Below the pieces are notes generated by a model. The model saw nothing but the letters and a program-made list of their open reading frames with translations. It ran no database searches and was not told the origin of the DNA. This document shows positions 26,001-33,863 of a stretch of 64,000 nucleotides of DNA, one piece after another; the stretch's first letter is position 1; every line of letters begins with the position of its first letter. The stretch covers positions 1 to 64,000 of the forward strand of contig JAEYZN010000006.1 in assembly GCA_023428025.1 (NCBI GenBank). The letters run 5' to 3'. The stretch is from Bacillota bacterium (GTDB lineage Bacteria > Bacillota > Clostridia > Christensenellales > SZUA-584). The translations under genes were made by a program, and so were the position numbers.

Positions 26001-26548
26001 TCGCCGATATCGTGAGCAGCCTATTGAAGTTTGCGCGGCAGGAGAAGAAGACGCACAGCCCGGCGCAGATGAACGATATCGTGATGGGCACGCTGTCGCT
26101 CACCCGCACGATACTCCGGCACGACCAGATCGGGCTGGAGGTGGATATTCCGGACGACCTGCCCAGCGTCAAATGCCGCAGCCAGCAGATACAGCAGGTG
26201 GTGATGAACCTGATCACCAACGCGCGGGACGCGCTGAACGCCAGATATAAGGAATACAACGAGAACAAGAGGATCATGATCAAATGCCGGATGTTCGAAA
26301 AGGAAGACCGCCGATGGCTGCGCCTGGCGGTGGAAGACCGCGGAACGGGCATACCGGCGGATGTGATGGACAAGATATTCGACCCGTTTTTCACCACCAA
26401 GCCGCGCGACGAGGGCACCGGCCTGGGGCTCTCCATCAGCCACGGCATCGTGCGTGAGCACCATGGCGAGCTGTACTTTGAGACGACGCCGGGAGAGTAT
26501 ACGCGCGCGGTGTTGGAGCTGCCCGTCGACAACGGATGGACCATCTGA
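23024..26548 (+). CDS. Cytoplasmic sensor histidine kinase with GAF and six PAS domains
   Basis: An 1174-residue kinase with no transmembrane segment. A GAF domain occupies about 15-165 (GSGLYCEAVMNTRKEAIVPN, GFPVLWPNGDLFGTVCVLD). Six PAS domains follow at roughly 180-300, 305-430, 432-556, 560-680, 683-803 and 805-925, most opening with a (S/A)E.R(Y/F)R.LF signature and ending in DIT(D/E)R. HisKA has the phospho-acceptor His953 in GGVAHEINNP; HATPase_c has NLITNARDAL, DRGTGIP and TGLGLSISHGIV. It probably passes phosphate to the HD-GYP regulator encoded 21 bp downstream. A GGGGG stretch lies 7 nt before ATG 23024. Confidence 0.94.
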   Translation: MNKTTSLLRTCAEIEPDMKEKWQKVMDLIAGMFGVPAALITCALPEELEVVVYSGSDDNTFQAGQKLKLGSGLYCEAVMNTRKEAIVPNALEDPAWREGIGVAFGFVSYIGFPVLWPNGDLFGTVCVLDTKPHTFTEHEIGTISLTAMIITDSLKALQDRTQLKNEIVRQELAAIALRESEERFRAVFDLSPTAVMITTAAEGRFIDMNDACLKLFGVQKQETIGKVVTDFPMYGDPSERQVVLEKLRRDKKIRNHISYKKTRQGEDLELNVSVDPITIGGELCLIATLYDLTEQKKLERQLMTANERLTLATQAAGIGIWDWDIQNTVLRWDENLARLFNVKRYSSADFNEWIGRVHPDDRERCQEELCAALMEDKSCSLQFRVRMSGEDVRVMQTYGRVIRDNYGVPVRMLGINYDITDKVQAQAQLEASEARLRRAQQMARVGNWEFHPGKRVFWASEEGLGLYGIRNETPYCDAKTIQGAVLREDRPMMDAAMKKVLDGAPYDAQFRIRRLDNGEVRVLRSIAELGSDPADGSAIVKGVVQDITDFVHAEERLVESERRYKALFDNTSAVHLVVDRQTGAITEANAAAERFYGWSIGQLRQMNATDLNGVPLETMRERLSLAYDGLRQYYESQHRLANGEMRSVGVFCGPIDLGGRQYVHYIIHDITDRRLAEEKLLASEARYRNLFHNNAAVQIIIDCGTGAIFDANSAACLYYNMALEEIQKKKIWEIDPSPREFIWSKIHTAMSTGTEHVLTRHYRGDGEIRDVEVYGGRVDLGGHTLVHAIVHDITERKQAEEALAESEQRFRLFVENAPDGVFVETKGRFVYVNHKTKEMFGVDTEEELIGRDVLSSFSEEYRDSIRERMRMLSRELQPVPLKDEAIIRMDGRKLNVEVSAVPFHYQGSNGALVFMRDITDRRQMQKEKETMEAQLQQKQKLEAIGTLAGGVAHEINNPVTGIINYAQLAGESPAADQEIKDFCGEIIYEGRRIADIVSSLLKFARQEKKTHSPAQMNDIVMGTLSLTRTILRHDQIGLEVDIPDDLPSVKCRSQQIQQVVMNLITNARDALNARYKEYNENKRIMIKCRMFEKEDRRWLRLAVEDRGTGIPADVMDKIFDPFFTTKPRDEGTGLGLSISHGIVREHHGELYFETTPGEYTRAVLELPVDNGWTI

Positions 26549-26569
26549 ATGGATGCAGGAGGATAGAAA

Positions 26570-27622
26570 ATGATCAGAATACTCGTGGTGGACGATGAAA
26601 GAAGCATACGATTAACGCTCAGCGAGTTTTTGAAGCGCGAAGGCTATGAGGCGGATACCGCGGAAAACGCCGACGCGGCGGTGGGCATGCTGGAACAAAA
26701 GGAATATGACGTGCTGCTGACGGATATTGTGATGCCGCGCAAGTCGGGCATGTCGCTCATCGCGGATATCCACCGCATTCAGCCATACGCGCGGGTGATA
26801 CTGATGACGGGCGAGCCCACCGTGGAGACCGCGTCGGCGGCGGTGCGGCTGGAAGCTCACGATTATCTCGCCAAGCCCATCGCGAGGGAAGAACTGCTGC
26901 GTACCGTGAGACAGGCGGTGGAGTTCAAGCTGCTGTCCGACGAGAAGCGGCGGCTGGAGGAAGGCCTGCGCCGCCAGAAGGACAACCTGGAGCGCGAGGT
27001 GGTGGAGCGCACCGAGAAGCTGCGCCTCGCGATGCTCAACATCGCCTACGCCACCGGCGCCATGCTGGAGCTTCGGGACCCGTACACCGCCGGGCACCAG
27101 CGGCGCGTGGGCGCGTTGGCCGGCGCGATCGGACGGGAGATGGGGCTGCCGGACGACACGCTGGAAGGGCTGTATATGACGGGCTGCATCCACGATATCG
27201 GCAAGATCACCATCCCGACGGACATACTGAGCAAACCGGGCAAGCTCTCCGCGCTGGAGTATGCGCTGATCAAGGAGCATCCCGAAAAGGGCTACGAGGT
27301 GCTGCGCCATTACGAAATGCCGTGGCCCGTGGCCGAGATCGTCTACCAGCACCATGAACGCCTGAACGGCAGCGGCTATCCACGCGGCCTCAAGGGCAGC
27401 GAGATCGCGCTGGAGACGTGCATCGTCTCGGTGGCGGATGTGGTGGAGGCGATGATGTCCCACCGGCCTTACCGGGCGGGCCTCGGCCTGGAAGCCGCGC
27501 TGGAGGAGATCATACAGAACAAGGGCATCCTCTACCATCCGGACGCGGTGGACTGCTGCGTGAGCCTGTTCCGTGACAAGGGCTACCAGCTGGTGGAACT
27601 CAACCCGATACACAACGGATGA
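26570..27622 (+). CDS. Response regulator with HD-GYP c-di-GMP phosphodiesterase domain
   Basis: A 350-residue RpfG-type regulator. The receiver domain (1-120) has the acidic pair DD8-9, phospho-acceptor Asp52 in LLTDIVMP, Thr in LMTGEP and Lys in YLAKPI. A coiled coil (about 130-158, KRRLEEGLRRQKDNLEREVVERTEK) links it to an HD-GYP domain with GHQRRVGALA, CIHDIGKI (near 206), HHERLNGSGYPRGL and SVADVVEAM. All HD-GYP residues needed for c-di-GMP hydrolysis look present. It follows the giant histidine kinase by 21 bp, so the two are very likely a cognate pair. GCAGGAGG precedes the ATG. Confidence 0.95.
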   Translation: MIRILVVDDERSIRLTLSEFLKREGYEADTAENADAAVGMLEQKEYDVLLTDIVMPRKSGMSLIADIHRIQPYARVILMTGEPTVETASAAVRLEAHDYLAKPIAREELLRTVRQAVEFKLLSDEKRRLEEGLRRQKDNLEREVVERTEKLRLAMLNIAYATGAMLELRDPYTAGHQRRVGALAGAIGREMGLPDDTLEGLYMTGCIHDIGKITIPTDILSKPGKLSALEYALIKEHPEKGYEVLRHYEMPWPVAEIVYQHHERLNGSGYPRGLKGSEIALETCIVSVADVVEAMMSHRPYRAGLGLEAALEEIIQNKGILYHPDAVDCCVSLFRDKGYQLVELNPIHNG

Positions 27623-27754
27623 GGTATCAGAGAGGTTGCTGCAAGGGTATGCTGCCGGAAACGGTTGTCGCACGCCTTTTTTTCTGTTATGCTTAAAAAG
27701 GCGACCGGCATTTGAACTGCGGACTCAAACGATGACTGCGCATAAGGAGAACCC

Positions 27755-28546
27755 ATGGAGGAGATTCAGTCCAGACAAGCTGTGAAAGAGTTGGTGGGCA
27801 CAGGCATTCTGGTCGTTCTTATGGCCTTCATGGATATTTCAGGCCTGCCCAGCGCGTTCTTTTTAAACGTCCGGATATCCGATATTGAGCCGTTCTATTT
27901 CACGTTAATGCTCAACTTTGTTTTCACAGGCATCATCTGCTTTGTTCTCTTGAAGCTGTTTTGCCCCCATTGGGCGCTGGGTCTTAGCAAGAAGGGCGTC
28001 TGGCAGGGATTGAGATCCTACGGGCTTGCGGGGATGCTCGCCCTCGTTCTCTCATTCTTTGCGTTTTTTATCGGCCTGCAGCCTTTTGATGCTTCGCCCA
28101 CGCTGGAAAAGGTGCTGATCGAAGGGTTTATCTATTATATAGGCGTCGGAATTATTGAGGAATTGTATGTAAGGGGCCTGCTGCTCAATATTATAGAAAA
28201 GCTGTTCAAAAAGTCTAAAAACGCAACTCTGGCTGCCGTCATTCTCTCGTCCGTCCTGTTCGGCCTCGGGCATATTTTCGGTGCGCTGGGCCATTCGCCG
28301 GTGACGATCATCAGCAAGGTGATCTGGACGGTGGGCTTGGGCCTGTATTTTGGATCGATTTATAAAGCGACAAACAACCTGTGGGTGCCGATCCTTCTCC
28401 ACATCGTGATGGATTTTTGCGGCGTGCCGTTTCTTTTCTCGACAACGAGCAGCTACCCGGCAATATCCCTGATCATCATCGTGCCGGTCTTTGTACTGCT
28501 TGGCGCATACGGGCTTATGGTCTTGATCCGGGAAAAAGAGGCCTGA
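27755..28546 (+). CDS. CPBP-family intramembrane metalloprotease (CAAX protease-like)
   Basis: A 263-residue membrane protein with about seven hydrophobic segments. The catalytic signature is complete: EELYVRGLL (EExxxR) near residue 131, FGLGHIF (motif 2 His) and LLHIVMDF (motif 3 His) near 212. Family members process prenylated or signal proteins, peptides or bacteriocin-linked substrates; the target here is unknown. AAGGAGAACCC precedes ATG 27755. It is monocistronic, with a bidirectional terminator after it. Confidence 0.9.
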   Translation: MEEIQSRQAVKELVGTGILVVLMAFMDISGLPSAFFLNVRISDIEPFYFTLMLNFVFTGIICFVLLKLFCPHWALGLSKKGVWQGLRSYGLAGMLALVLSFFAFFIGLQPFDASPTLEKVLIEGFIYYIGVGIIEELYVRGLLLNIIEKLFKKSKNATLAAVILSSVLFGLGHIFGALGHSPVTIISKVIWTVGLGLYFGSIYKATNNLWVPILLHIVMDFCGVPFLFSTTSSYPAISLIIIVPVFVLLGAYGLMVLIREKEA

Positions 28547-28614
28547 CCCTCTGCGGGTTACGAGCGGCGACCCGCTAGCTGATTTGTCCCCTGTGTGCCG
28601 GACAGCTCCGAACA

Positions 28615-28660
28615 AAAAAACAACTCCTGCATCTTATCCCATACAGGAGTTTTGATTTTC
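28615..28660. terminator. Bidirectional intrinsic terminator
   Basis: AACTCCTG (28622-28629) pairs with CAGGAGTT (28644-28651), TTTGATTTT after it on the plus side and GTTTTTTTG on the minus side, between convergent genes. Confidence 0.85.
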
Positions 28661-28701
28661 TGTGATTTCTCCGCTTTTATCGGCGGACTTGCAATATCTG
28701 T

Positions 28702-29601
28702 TTATGCCGCGGCCTGATTGGTGTCCTCATCCGCAGAGGCGGAACTGAGAGACGCGATGTAGGCGGTATACTGGGCATAAGCGTTGCCCTGCCAGCCGGG
28801 CCACGCTTCGGTGACGGGAATCCCGCCGGGTTTCAGCGCGGGACGCTTCTTCGGCCTTTCGGCCCGCACCAGCTGTTTCTTGATGGCGGCGGCCTCCGCA
28901 TCGTTCTTGTCTCCCCGGACGATCTCACACTCGGTGCCCGGCCCCAGATTGTAATAGATCCAGCGCGCGTCCGGCACCAGCATGCGGATGCAGCCGTGAG
29001 AGGCGCGCCTGCCCAGCTCGTTGTAAGACGAGGTGTAGCTGCGGGCGTTGCGGGACTCATAGATGAGGGAGTGGGTGTATATGTTGCGCACGACCTGCCG
29101 CCAGTATTGCCCAAAAACCTTGAACTCCACAAACTGGCCGAAACGCACGTAACCGTCGCCCATCTCAAACGTCCCCTTGGGAGAAGGCGTTTTGCCCGCG
29201 CCTGAGCTGACGACCATATACCGCACCGGCACGGTGAAAGCACCGGCATCGTCCTTTTTATAGACGGCGGCGAACTGGTGATATTCGTTGATGACCAGCT
29301 TGTATGCGCCGGCGGCAGGAACGGGAGGTATCTGGGTCTCATCCTCATACACGCCGTTGTCGCCCACCAGTTCCTCGAACGGCATCGTGGTGGTGGGGGC
29401 CAGCTCTGTGAACGGCAGGCTCTGCTTCTCTATGGACAGCGGCCCGGGCGCGGGGACCGGCTCTGCGGGTTTTTCCGCCGACGCCGTCTCGTCACCGGCA
29501 GCCAAAGCGGACGCGGCGCTTCCTAAAAAAGCCGAAACAACAAAAACTGCAGACATTATTACCTGAACGGAAAGCCGCTGCAAGACTTTTCTGTATTTCA
29601 T
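28702..29601 (-). CDS. Secreted L,D-transpeptidase (YkuD domain)
   Basis: A 299-residue exported protein: basic N-terminus and signal peptide about 1-34 (ending SALAAG), a Pro/Glu-rich linker, and a YkuD domain (about 95-230) starting AYKLVINEYHQFAAVYKK. The catalytic site reads RRASHGCIRM, with the nucleophilic Cys and the preceding SH. A roughly 70-residue C-terminal tail rich in Lys/Arg then Ala follows. It should form 3-3 cross-links or anchor proteins in peptidoglycan. ATG 29601 has GGAGGTG 5 nt upstream; longer in-frame readings begin upstream without a signal sequence. Monocistronic. Confidence 0.9.
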   Translation of the reverse strand: MKYRKVLQRLSVQVIMSAVFVVSAFLGSAASALAAGDETASAEKPAEPVPAPGPLSIEKQSLPFTELAPTTTMPFEELVGDNGVYEDETQIPPVPAAGAYKLVINEYHQFAAVYKKDDAGAFTVPVRYMVVSSGAGKTPSPKGTFEMGDGYVRFGQFVEFKVFGQYWRQVVRNIYTHSLIYESRNARSYTSSYNELGRRASHGCIRMLVPDARWIYYNLGPGTECEIVRGDKNDAEAAAIKKQLVRAERPKKRPALKPGGIPVTEAWPGWQGNAYAQYTAYIASLSSASADEDTNQAAA

Positions 29602-29914
29602 CCGCCACCTCCATGTAATAATATGATGTGTCAAAAAATATGCTTTAACTATTTTAATTGAATTGGGAATTGAAGTCAAAGAATTTCGAAAGCGCTGCCT
29701 GCCGCTCGTCCCATGCCCTGGGGATGTGATTTGCCGGGGGGCGTGCCGCAAAACCATTATACAAATAGCCATAAGACCAGCGCGGACGAATTAAGAAATC
29801 GGTGAACAGGGTATGACGCTTTTGTGAATTTGCCGCCTTGGGTATTGTGAAGGCAGGCTGTGAACGATTATATTGGTATAGAGCGACATAGAATAGACGA
29901 ATACAGGGGGTATC
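29602..29914. other. Divergent intergenic region (313 bp)
   Basis: AT-rich near the L,D-transpeptidase start, where a minus-strand TTGACA is present without a clear -10. Nearer the kinase gene a weak TTGTGA-N18-TATATT (ending near 29875) could be its promoter. No gene is seen. Confidence 0.4.
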
Positions 29915-31537
29915 ATGGACAGTTATTGCGTCGTGCTGAACGGCGGCAAAAAACAGATTCCGGTCAATGAAGACACGCGGCTGTGGCAGGTCGCGGAGAA
30001 TATCGGCGCGGCGAATGCGGTGTGCGCGCTGATGAACGGCAGCATCGCGTCACTGGCGGACGCGCCGGAGCCGCAGTCCACGATCCGGTTCCTGTCTCCG
30101 AGGGACAGCGAGCAGGCGTCGCGCGTATTTCAGCGCGGGGCCACGTTTTTGCTCTACCGCGCGGTACGCGAGCTTTTTCCGGGACGCGCGCTGGTGGTGG
30201 AGCACATGCTGTGCGGCGGCCTGTACTGCGAACTGGACGACCTGCAGCCCGGCGACGTGGGCGAGCTGCAAAAGCGGATGGACGCGCTGATTGAGGCGGA
30301 CGAGGATTTCGTGTTCGCGAGCCTCAGCGTGGACGACGCCAGGAAGATCATGCTGGACGAAGGCCTGGTCAGCAAAGCGATGCTGCTGGCCTACCGCCCG
30401 TTCGACTATTACCGCCTGTATGAATACGGCGGCATGCACAACTATTTTCACGGCATCATGCCCAAAAGCGCGGGATACCTGAAGGGGGCGCGCGTTCACG
30501 CCTACGACGACGGCCTGATACTCACGTATCCCACGCCGTATATCGAGGCGGACACGCCCATCATCCGGCAGCCTAAATACGGCGTGGTGTTCCGCGAGGC
30601 GGAACGCTGGGCGGGCGTGCTGGGCATATCGTACGTGGCGGACCTCAACAACATGTTGCGTCGCGGCGATATTGAGGATTTCATCAACGTCAACGAAGCG
30701 CTGCACGAGCGCACCATCGCGGAGATCGCCCAGCGCATCGCGGCGCGGCCGCGCGTGCGCATCGTGCTGGTGGCGGGCCCGTCGTCCTCCGGCAAAACGA
30801 CGTTCGCGTCGCGGCTGGCCGTGCACCTCAAGGTACTGGGCAAGCGTTGCCAGGCCATATCCGTAGACGACTATTACCGCAACCGCCCCGACATCCCGCG
30901 GGACGAGAACGGCGACTACGACTTCGAGTGTCTGGAAGCGCTGGATACCGAAAAGCTGAACGGCGATCTGAACCTGTTGCTGGCCGGTAAAGAGGCGCAT
31001 ATGCCGCGCTTTGATTTCCTGGAAGGCCGCCGCAAAGAGACGATACCGCTCACCATCCGGGGCGACATCCTGATCATTGAAGGCATCCACGGCCTCAACC
31101 ACGCGCTGACGGGGGGCGTGGACGACGCGTATAAATTCCGCATATTCATATCGCCGCTCACCACGCTCAACATAGACAGCCACAACGTGGTGGTGCCGGA
31201 AGACCTGCGCCTGCTGCGCCGTCTGGTGCGGGACAAACGCACGCGCGGCTATTCGTTCGCCCAGACGTTTGCCATATGGGATTCAGTGCGGCGCGGCGAA
31301 TACAAATTCATACTGCCGTATCAGGAAAACGCGGACGTGATGTTCAATTCCACGCTGCTTTACGAACCGCTGATACTCAAAAAACACGCCTACACCGAAC
31401 TGCGTGCTTTCACGCCGGATATGGAAAATTACCCGGAAGCGCTCAGCCTGCTCAAATTTTTGAATTATTTCATGAGTTTAAGCGATGAAAGCCTGGTGCC
31501 GCGGGGCAGCATACTACGCGAATTCATCGGTCGCTGA
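29915..31537 (+). CDS. TGS-containing nucleoside (uridine-type) kinase
   Basis: A 540-residue protein. An N-terminal TGS-like domain (about 1-60, VVLNGGKKQIPVNEDTRLW) and a threonyl/alanyl-tRNA-synthetase-type second additional domain (about 62-235; YRAVRELFPGRALVVEHM, FDYYRLYEYGGMHNYFHG) precede a phosphoribulokinase/uridine kinase domain. Its P-loop is AGPSSSGKTT near residue 290, followed by SVDDYYRNR and ILIIEGIHGLN. This three-domain build is widespread in Clostridia as 'nucleoside kinase'; its substrate is not firmly known. A GGGGG stretch lies before the ATG. Monocistronic. Confidence 0.92.
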   Translation: MDSYCVVLNGGKKQIPVNEDTRLWQVAENIGAANAVCALMNGSIASLADAPEPQSTIRFLSPRDSEQASRVFQRGATFLLYRAVRELFPGRALVVEHMLCGGLYCELDDLQPGDVGELQKRMDALIEADEDFVFASLSVDDARKIMLDEGLVSKAMLLAYRPFDYYRLYEYGGMHNYFHGIMPKSAGYLKGARVHAYDDGLILTYPTPYIEADTPIIRQPKYGVVFREAERWAGVLGISYVADLNNMLRRGDIEDFINVNEALHERTIAEIAQRIAARPRVRIVLVAGPSSSGKTTFASRLAVHLKVLGKRCQAISVDDYYRNRPDIPRDENGDYDFECLEALDTEKLNGDLNLLLAGKEAHMPRFDFLEGRRKETIPLTIRGDILIIEGIHGLNHALTGGVDDAYKFRIFISPLTTLNIDSHNVVVPEDLRLLRRLVRDKRTRGYSFAQTFAIWDSVRRGEYKFILPYQENADVMFNSTLLYEPLILKKHAYTELRAFTPDMENYPEALSLLKFLNYFMSLSDESLVPRGSILREFIGR

Positions 31538-31618
31538 AACAAAGAAAATTTTTACAAGCCTCCTCCTTCATAATTCCGTTCCGGTATGTGAAAACTAAAT
31601 GCAAAGGAGGCGGATTCA

Positions 31619-31900
31619 ATGAAAAAACTGTTGATTGTGACAATCATCATGATCCTGCTTGCTGTGATGGCGGTTGGCTGTACCAGAAACAACACGCCGG
31701 GCAATACAGTAGGTCCCACAACGACGCTGATACCGACCGCGACAGCGGACATCGTGCCAGACGTCACCGAAACGCCGGGAACGGTTTCTCCGGGAGTTTC
31801 TCCGGACGTGACTGAAACGCCGGGCGCCGGTGTCACATCTCCGGAAGTCTCAGCGACACCGGACGTCACCCTGCCGACGACATCACCGGCTGCCAGCTGA
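31619..31900 (+). CDS. Small Thr/Pro-rich lipoprotein
   Basis: A 93-residue lipoprotein. The signal peptide MKKLLIVTIIMILLAVMAVGC has a good lipobox with Cys21. The mature part is low-complexity Thr/Pro/Val with repeated PDVTETPG and SPxVS units, resembling the linker of other lipoproteins in this window (MetQ, the TIGR03943-like protein) but with no folded domain after it. AAAGGAGGCGG precedes the ATG. It may be a wall spacer or the remnant of a longer lipoprotein. A terminator follows. Confidence 0.75.
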   Translation: MKKLLIVTIIMILLAVMAVGCTRNNTPGNTVGPTTTLIPTATADIVPDVTETPGTVSPGVSPDVTETPGAGVTSPEVSATPDVTLPTTSPAAS

Positions 31901-31932
31901 TCAATTTATAAAACACTGCGGCAGTCAAAGAA

Positions 31933-31961
31933 GATGCTTCAACAGAAGCATTTTCTTTTTT
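31933..31961 (+). terminator. Intrinsic terminator
   Basis: GATGCTTC / GAAGCAT(T) stem with an AACA loop, then TTTTCTTTTTT. Confidence 0.85.
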
Positions 31962-31977
31962 GCCATTATAAGCGATA

Positions 31978-32006
31978 TTGCCGCCGCTGCATGATTCCTA
32001 TATAAT
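31978..32006 (+). promoter_or_regulatory. Sigma-A promoter, TTGCCG-N17-TATAAT
   Basis: TTGCCG at 31978-31983 and TATAAT at 32001-32006, 17-bp spacer, 28 bp before the CoA-transferase start. Confidence 0.75.
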
Positions 32007-32034
32007 GTCGCTATCAAGACAAAGGAGCCTTGAC

Positions 32035-33576
32035 ATGTTTCAGATCATCAGCGCGGATGAAGCCGCGGCCCTGCTGCGCGACGGCGATACCATCTGCATC
32101 AATTCTTTCTTGACCCTCGGCAACCCTGAAGCTCTTCACGAAGCGATTTTCCGCCGGTTCAAGGAAACCGGGCATCCAAAAGACCTCACGATTTTCTGCG
32201 CGTCCGGCTTCGGCGGTTGGGACGAGAGCCGGTACGCCGATCCCTACATGGCGGCGGGCGCCGTGAAATGCGTGATCGCGGGGCATTACGGCAGCATGCC
32301 GGTGGCGGTGAAGATGGCGTTCAGCGGCGAGATCGAGGCGTACAACATGCCCTTGGGCGTGCTGTCTCACACGCTGCGCGCGGCGGCGTCGCGCAAGGAC
32401 GGCTATCTGAGCGAGGTGGGCCTCGGGCTGTTTGTGGACCCGCGCGTGAACGGACCCGCCCTCAACGACAGATCCCGGCAAAAGCTGGTCTCCGTTGTCG
32501 CGCTGGAGGGCAAGGAATACCTCTACTACAAAACGCCGAAGATCGACGTGGCGCTGATGCGCGGCACCACCGTGGATCCCAGCGGCAATATCACATTTGA
32601 GAAGGAATGCGTGTCCATCGACGCGCTGGCCACGGCGCAGGCCACCAAGGCCAACGGCGGCATCGTGATCATGCAGGTGGAGCGCGTCAGCCACGAGTTT
32701 TCGCGCCCGCGCAACGTCATTGTGCCCGGCGTGCTGGTGGACGCCGTGGTGGTGTGCCCGGAACAGAAGCAGTTTCTGGACGAGACGTACAATCCCACGC
32801 TGTCCGGCGACATCCATGTGCCGCCCAGCCACATGAACTACTGGATGGGGCGGATGCGGCTGTCCGGCAAGCGCGGCCGTCATGAGGACACGCAGGTGTC
32901 GCACGAGGTCATCGGCGAGCGCGCCGCGCAGGAACTGCAGGCGGGCAGCGTGGTCAACATCGGCATCGGCATACCCGAAATGGTGGGGCGCTACGCGTCC
33001 AAGAGCGGCATGCTGGAGAAAATCGCGCTGACGGTGGAGTCCGGCGGCATCGGCGGCCTGCCCGCGCCCGGCATCGCGTTCGGCGCGACCATCGGCGCGG
33101 ATATCATCACCGATATGGCGCAGCAGTTCGACTTCTACGACGGCGGCGGCATACGGACCTGCTTTATGGGCGGTTACGAGGCGGACAGGCACGGCAATGT
33201 GAACGCGCACGTGATGGGCGGACGTTTCGCGGGAATCGGAGGTTTTGCCAACATCACCACCGCCACGCCCAACGTGGTCTTTTGCATGACGTTCACCGCC
33301 ATCGGCCTTGGGGTGGAGCGGGACGGGGACGGCGTGCGCATCGTGCACGAAGGCAAGAAGCCTAAGTTCAAGCCGCAGATCGAGGCGATCAGCTTCTCAG
33401 CCAGGCACGCGCGGCTGCGGGGCCAGAACGTGCTCTACGTCACCGAGCGCTGCGTGTTCGCGCTGGGGGAGGAGGGGCTTGAGCTGGCCGAGGTATATGG
33501 CGGCATCGACCTGCAAAAAGACATTTTGGATCAGCTGGACTTTGAGCCCAAAATAAGACCGGGCGTCGCACGGTGA
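32035..33576 (+). CDS. Family I CoA-transferase (propionate/acetate CoA-transferase type)
   Basis: A 513-residue fused alpha/beta CoA-transferase. The N-terminal (alpha) half starts FQIISADEAAALLRDGDTICINSF; the C-terminal (beta) half has SVVNIGIGIPEMV and the catalytic Glu in LTVESGGIGGLPAPG, then GGGIRTCFMGGYEADRHGNVN. These enzymes swap CoA between acyl-CoA and acetate or propionate through a glutamyl-CoA thioester and are typical of fermentative anaerobes. Together with the dehydratase/activase genes at 61-64 kb it would suit a hydroxyacyl-CoA fermentation, though they are far apart. ATG 32035 has AAAGGAG 9 nt upstream. Confidence 0.92.
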   Translation: MFQIISADEAAALLRDGDTICINSFLTLGNPEALHEAIFRRFKETGHPKDLTIFCASGFGGWDESRYADPYMAAGAVKCVIAGHYGSMPVAVKMAFSGEIEAYNMPLGVLSHTLRAAASRKDGYLSEVGLGLFVDPRVNGPALNDRSRQKLVSVVALEGKEYLYYKTPKIDVALMRGTTVDPSGNITFEKECVSIDALATAQATKANGGIVIMQVERVSHEFSRPRNVIVPGVLVDAVVVCPEQKQFLDETYNPTLSGDIHVPPSHMNYWMGRMRLSGKRGRHEDTQVSHEVIGERAAQELQAGSVVNIGIGIPEMVGRYASKSGMLEKIALTVESGGIGGLPAPGIAFGATIGADIITDMAQQFDFYDGGGIRTCFMGGYEADRHGNVNAHVMGGRFAGIGGFANITTATPNVVFCMTFTAIGLGVERDGDGVRIVHEGKKPKFKPQIEAISFSARHARLRGQNVLYVTERCVFALGEEGLELAEVYGGIDLQKDILDQLDFEPKIRPGVAR

Positions 33577-33590
33577 TGTAAAATCTGAAG

Positions 33591-33613
33591 AGCCGCTGAG
33601 ATGCGGCTTTTTT
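33591..33613 (+). terminator. Intrinsic terminator
   Basis: AGCCGC / GCGGCT stem, TGAGAT loop, followed by TTTTT. Confidence 0.85.
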
Positions 33614-33863
33614 GATGCGATCATTTCTAAATTTTACAACCGGATAGATAGAAATTCATGGATGATTGTGCTAGTATATATCTGCCGCTTGAACAATGAA
33701 CATGGATAGTGGTAACGCTTTGTTTTTAACGGGCATTGACGGATAATGAGCCGCGCATCGCCGTGCGGACGAATCGGCCTTTCGACTCATTTTATGATAT
33801 GGCAAATGGCTTGCGGCTGGTGCGGCAGCCGCTTCAATGCGAATAAACGAGGAGGACAATCGG

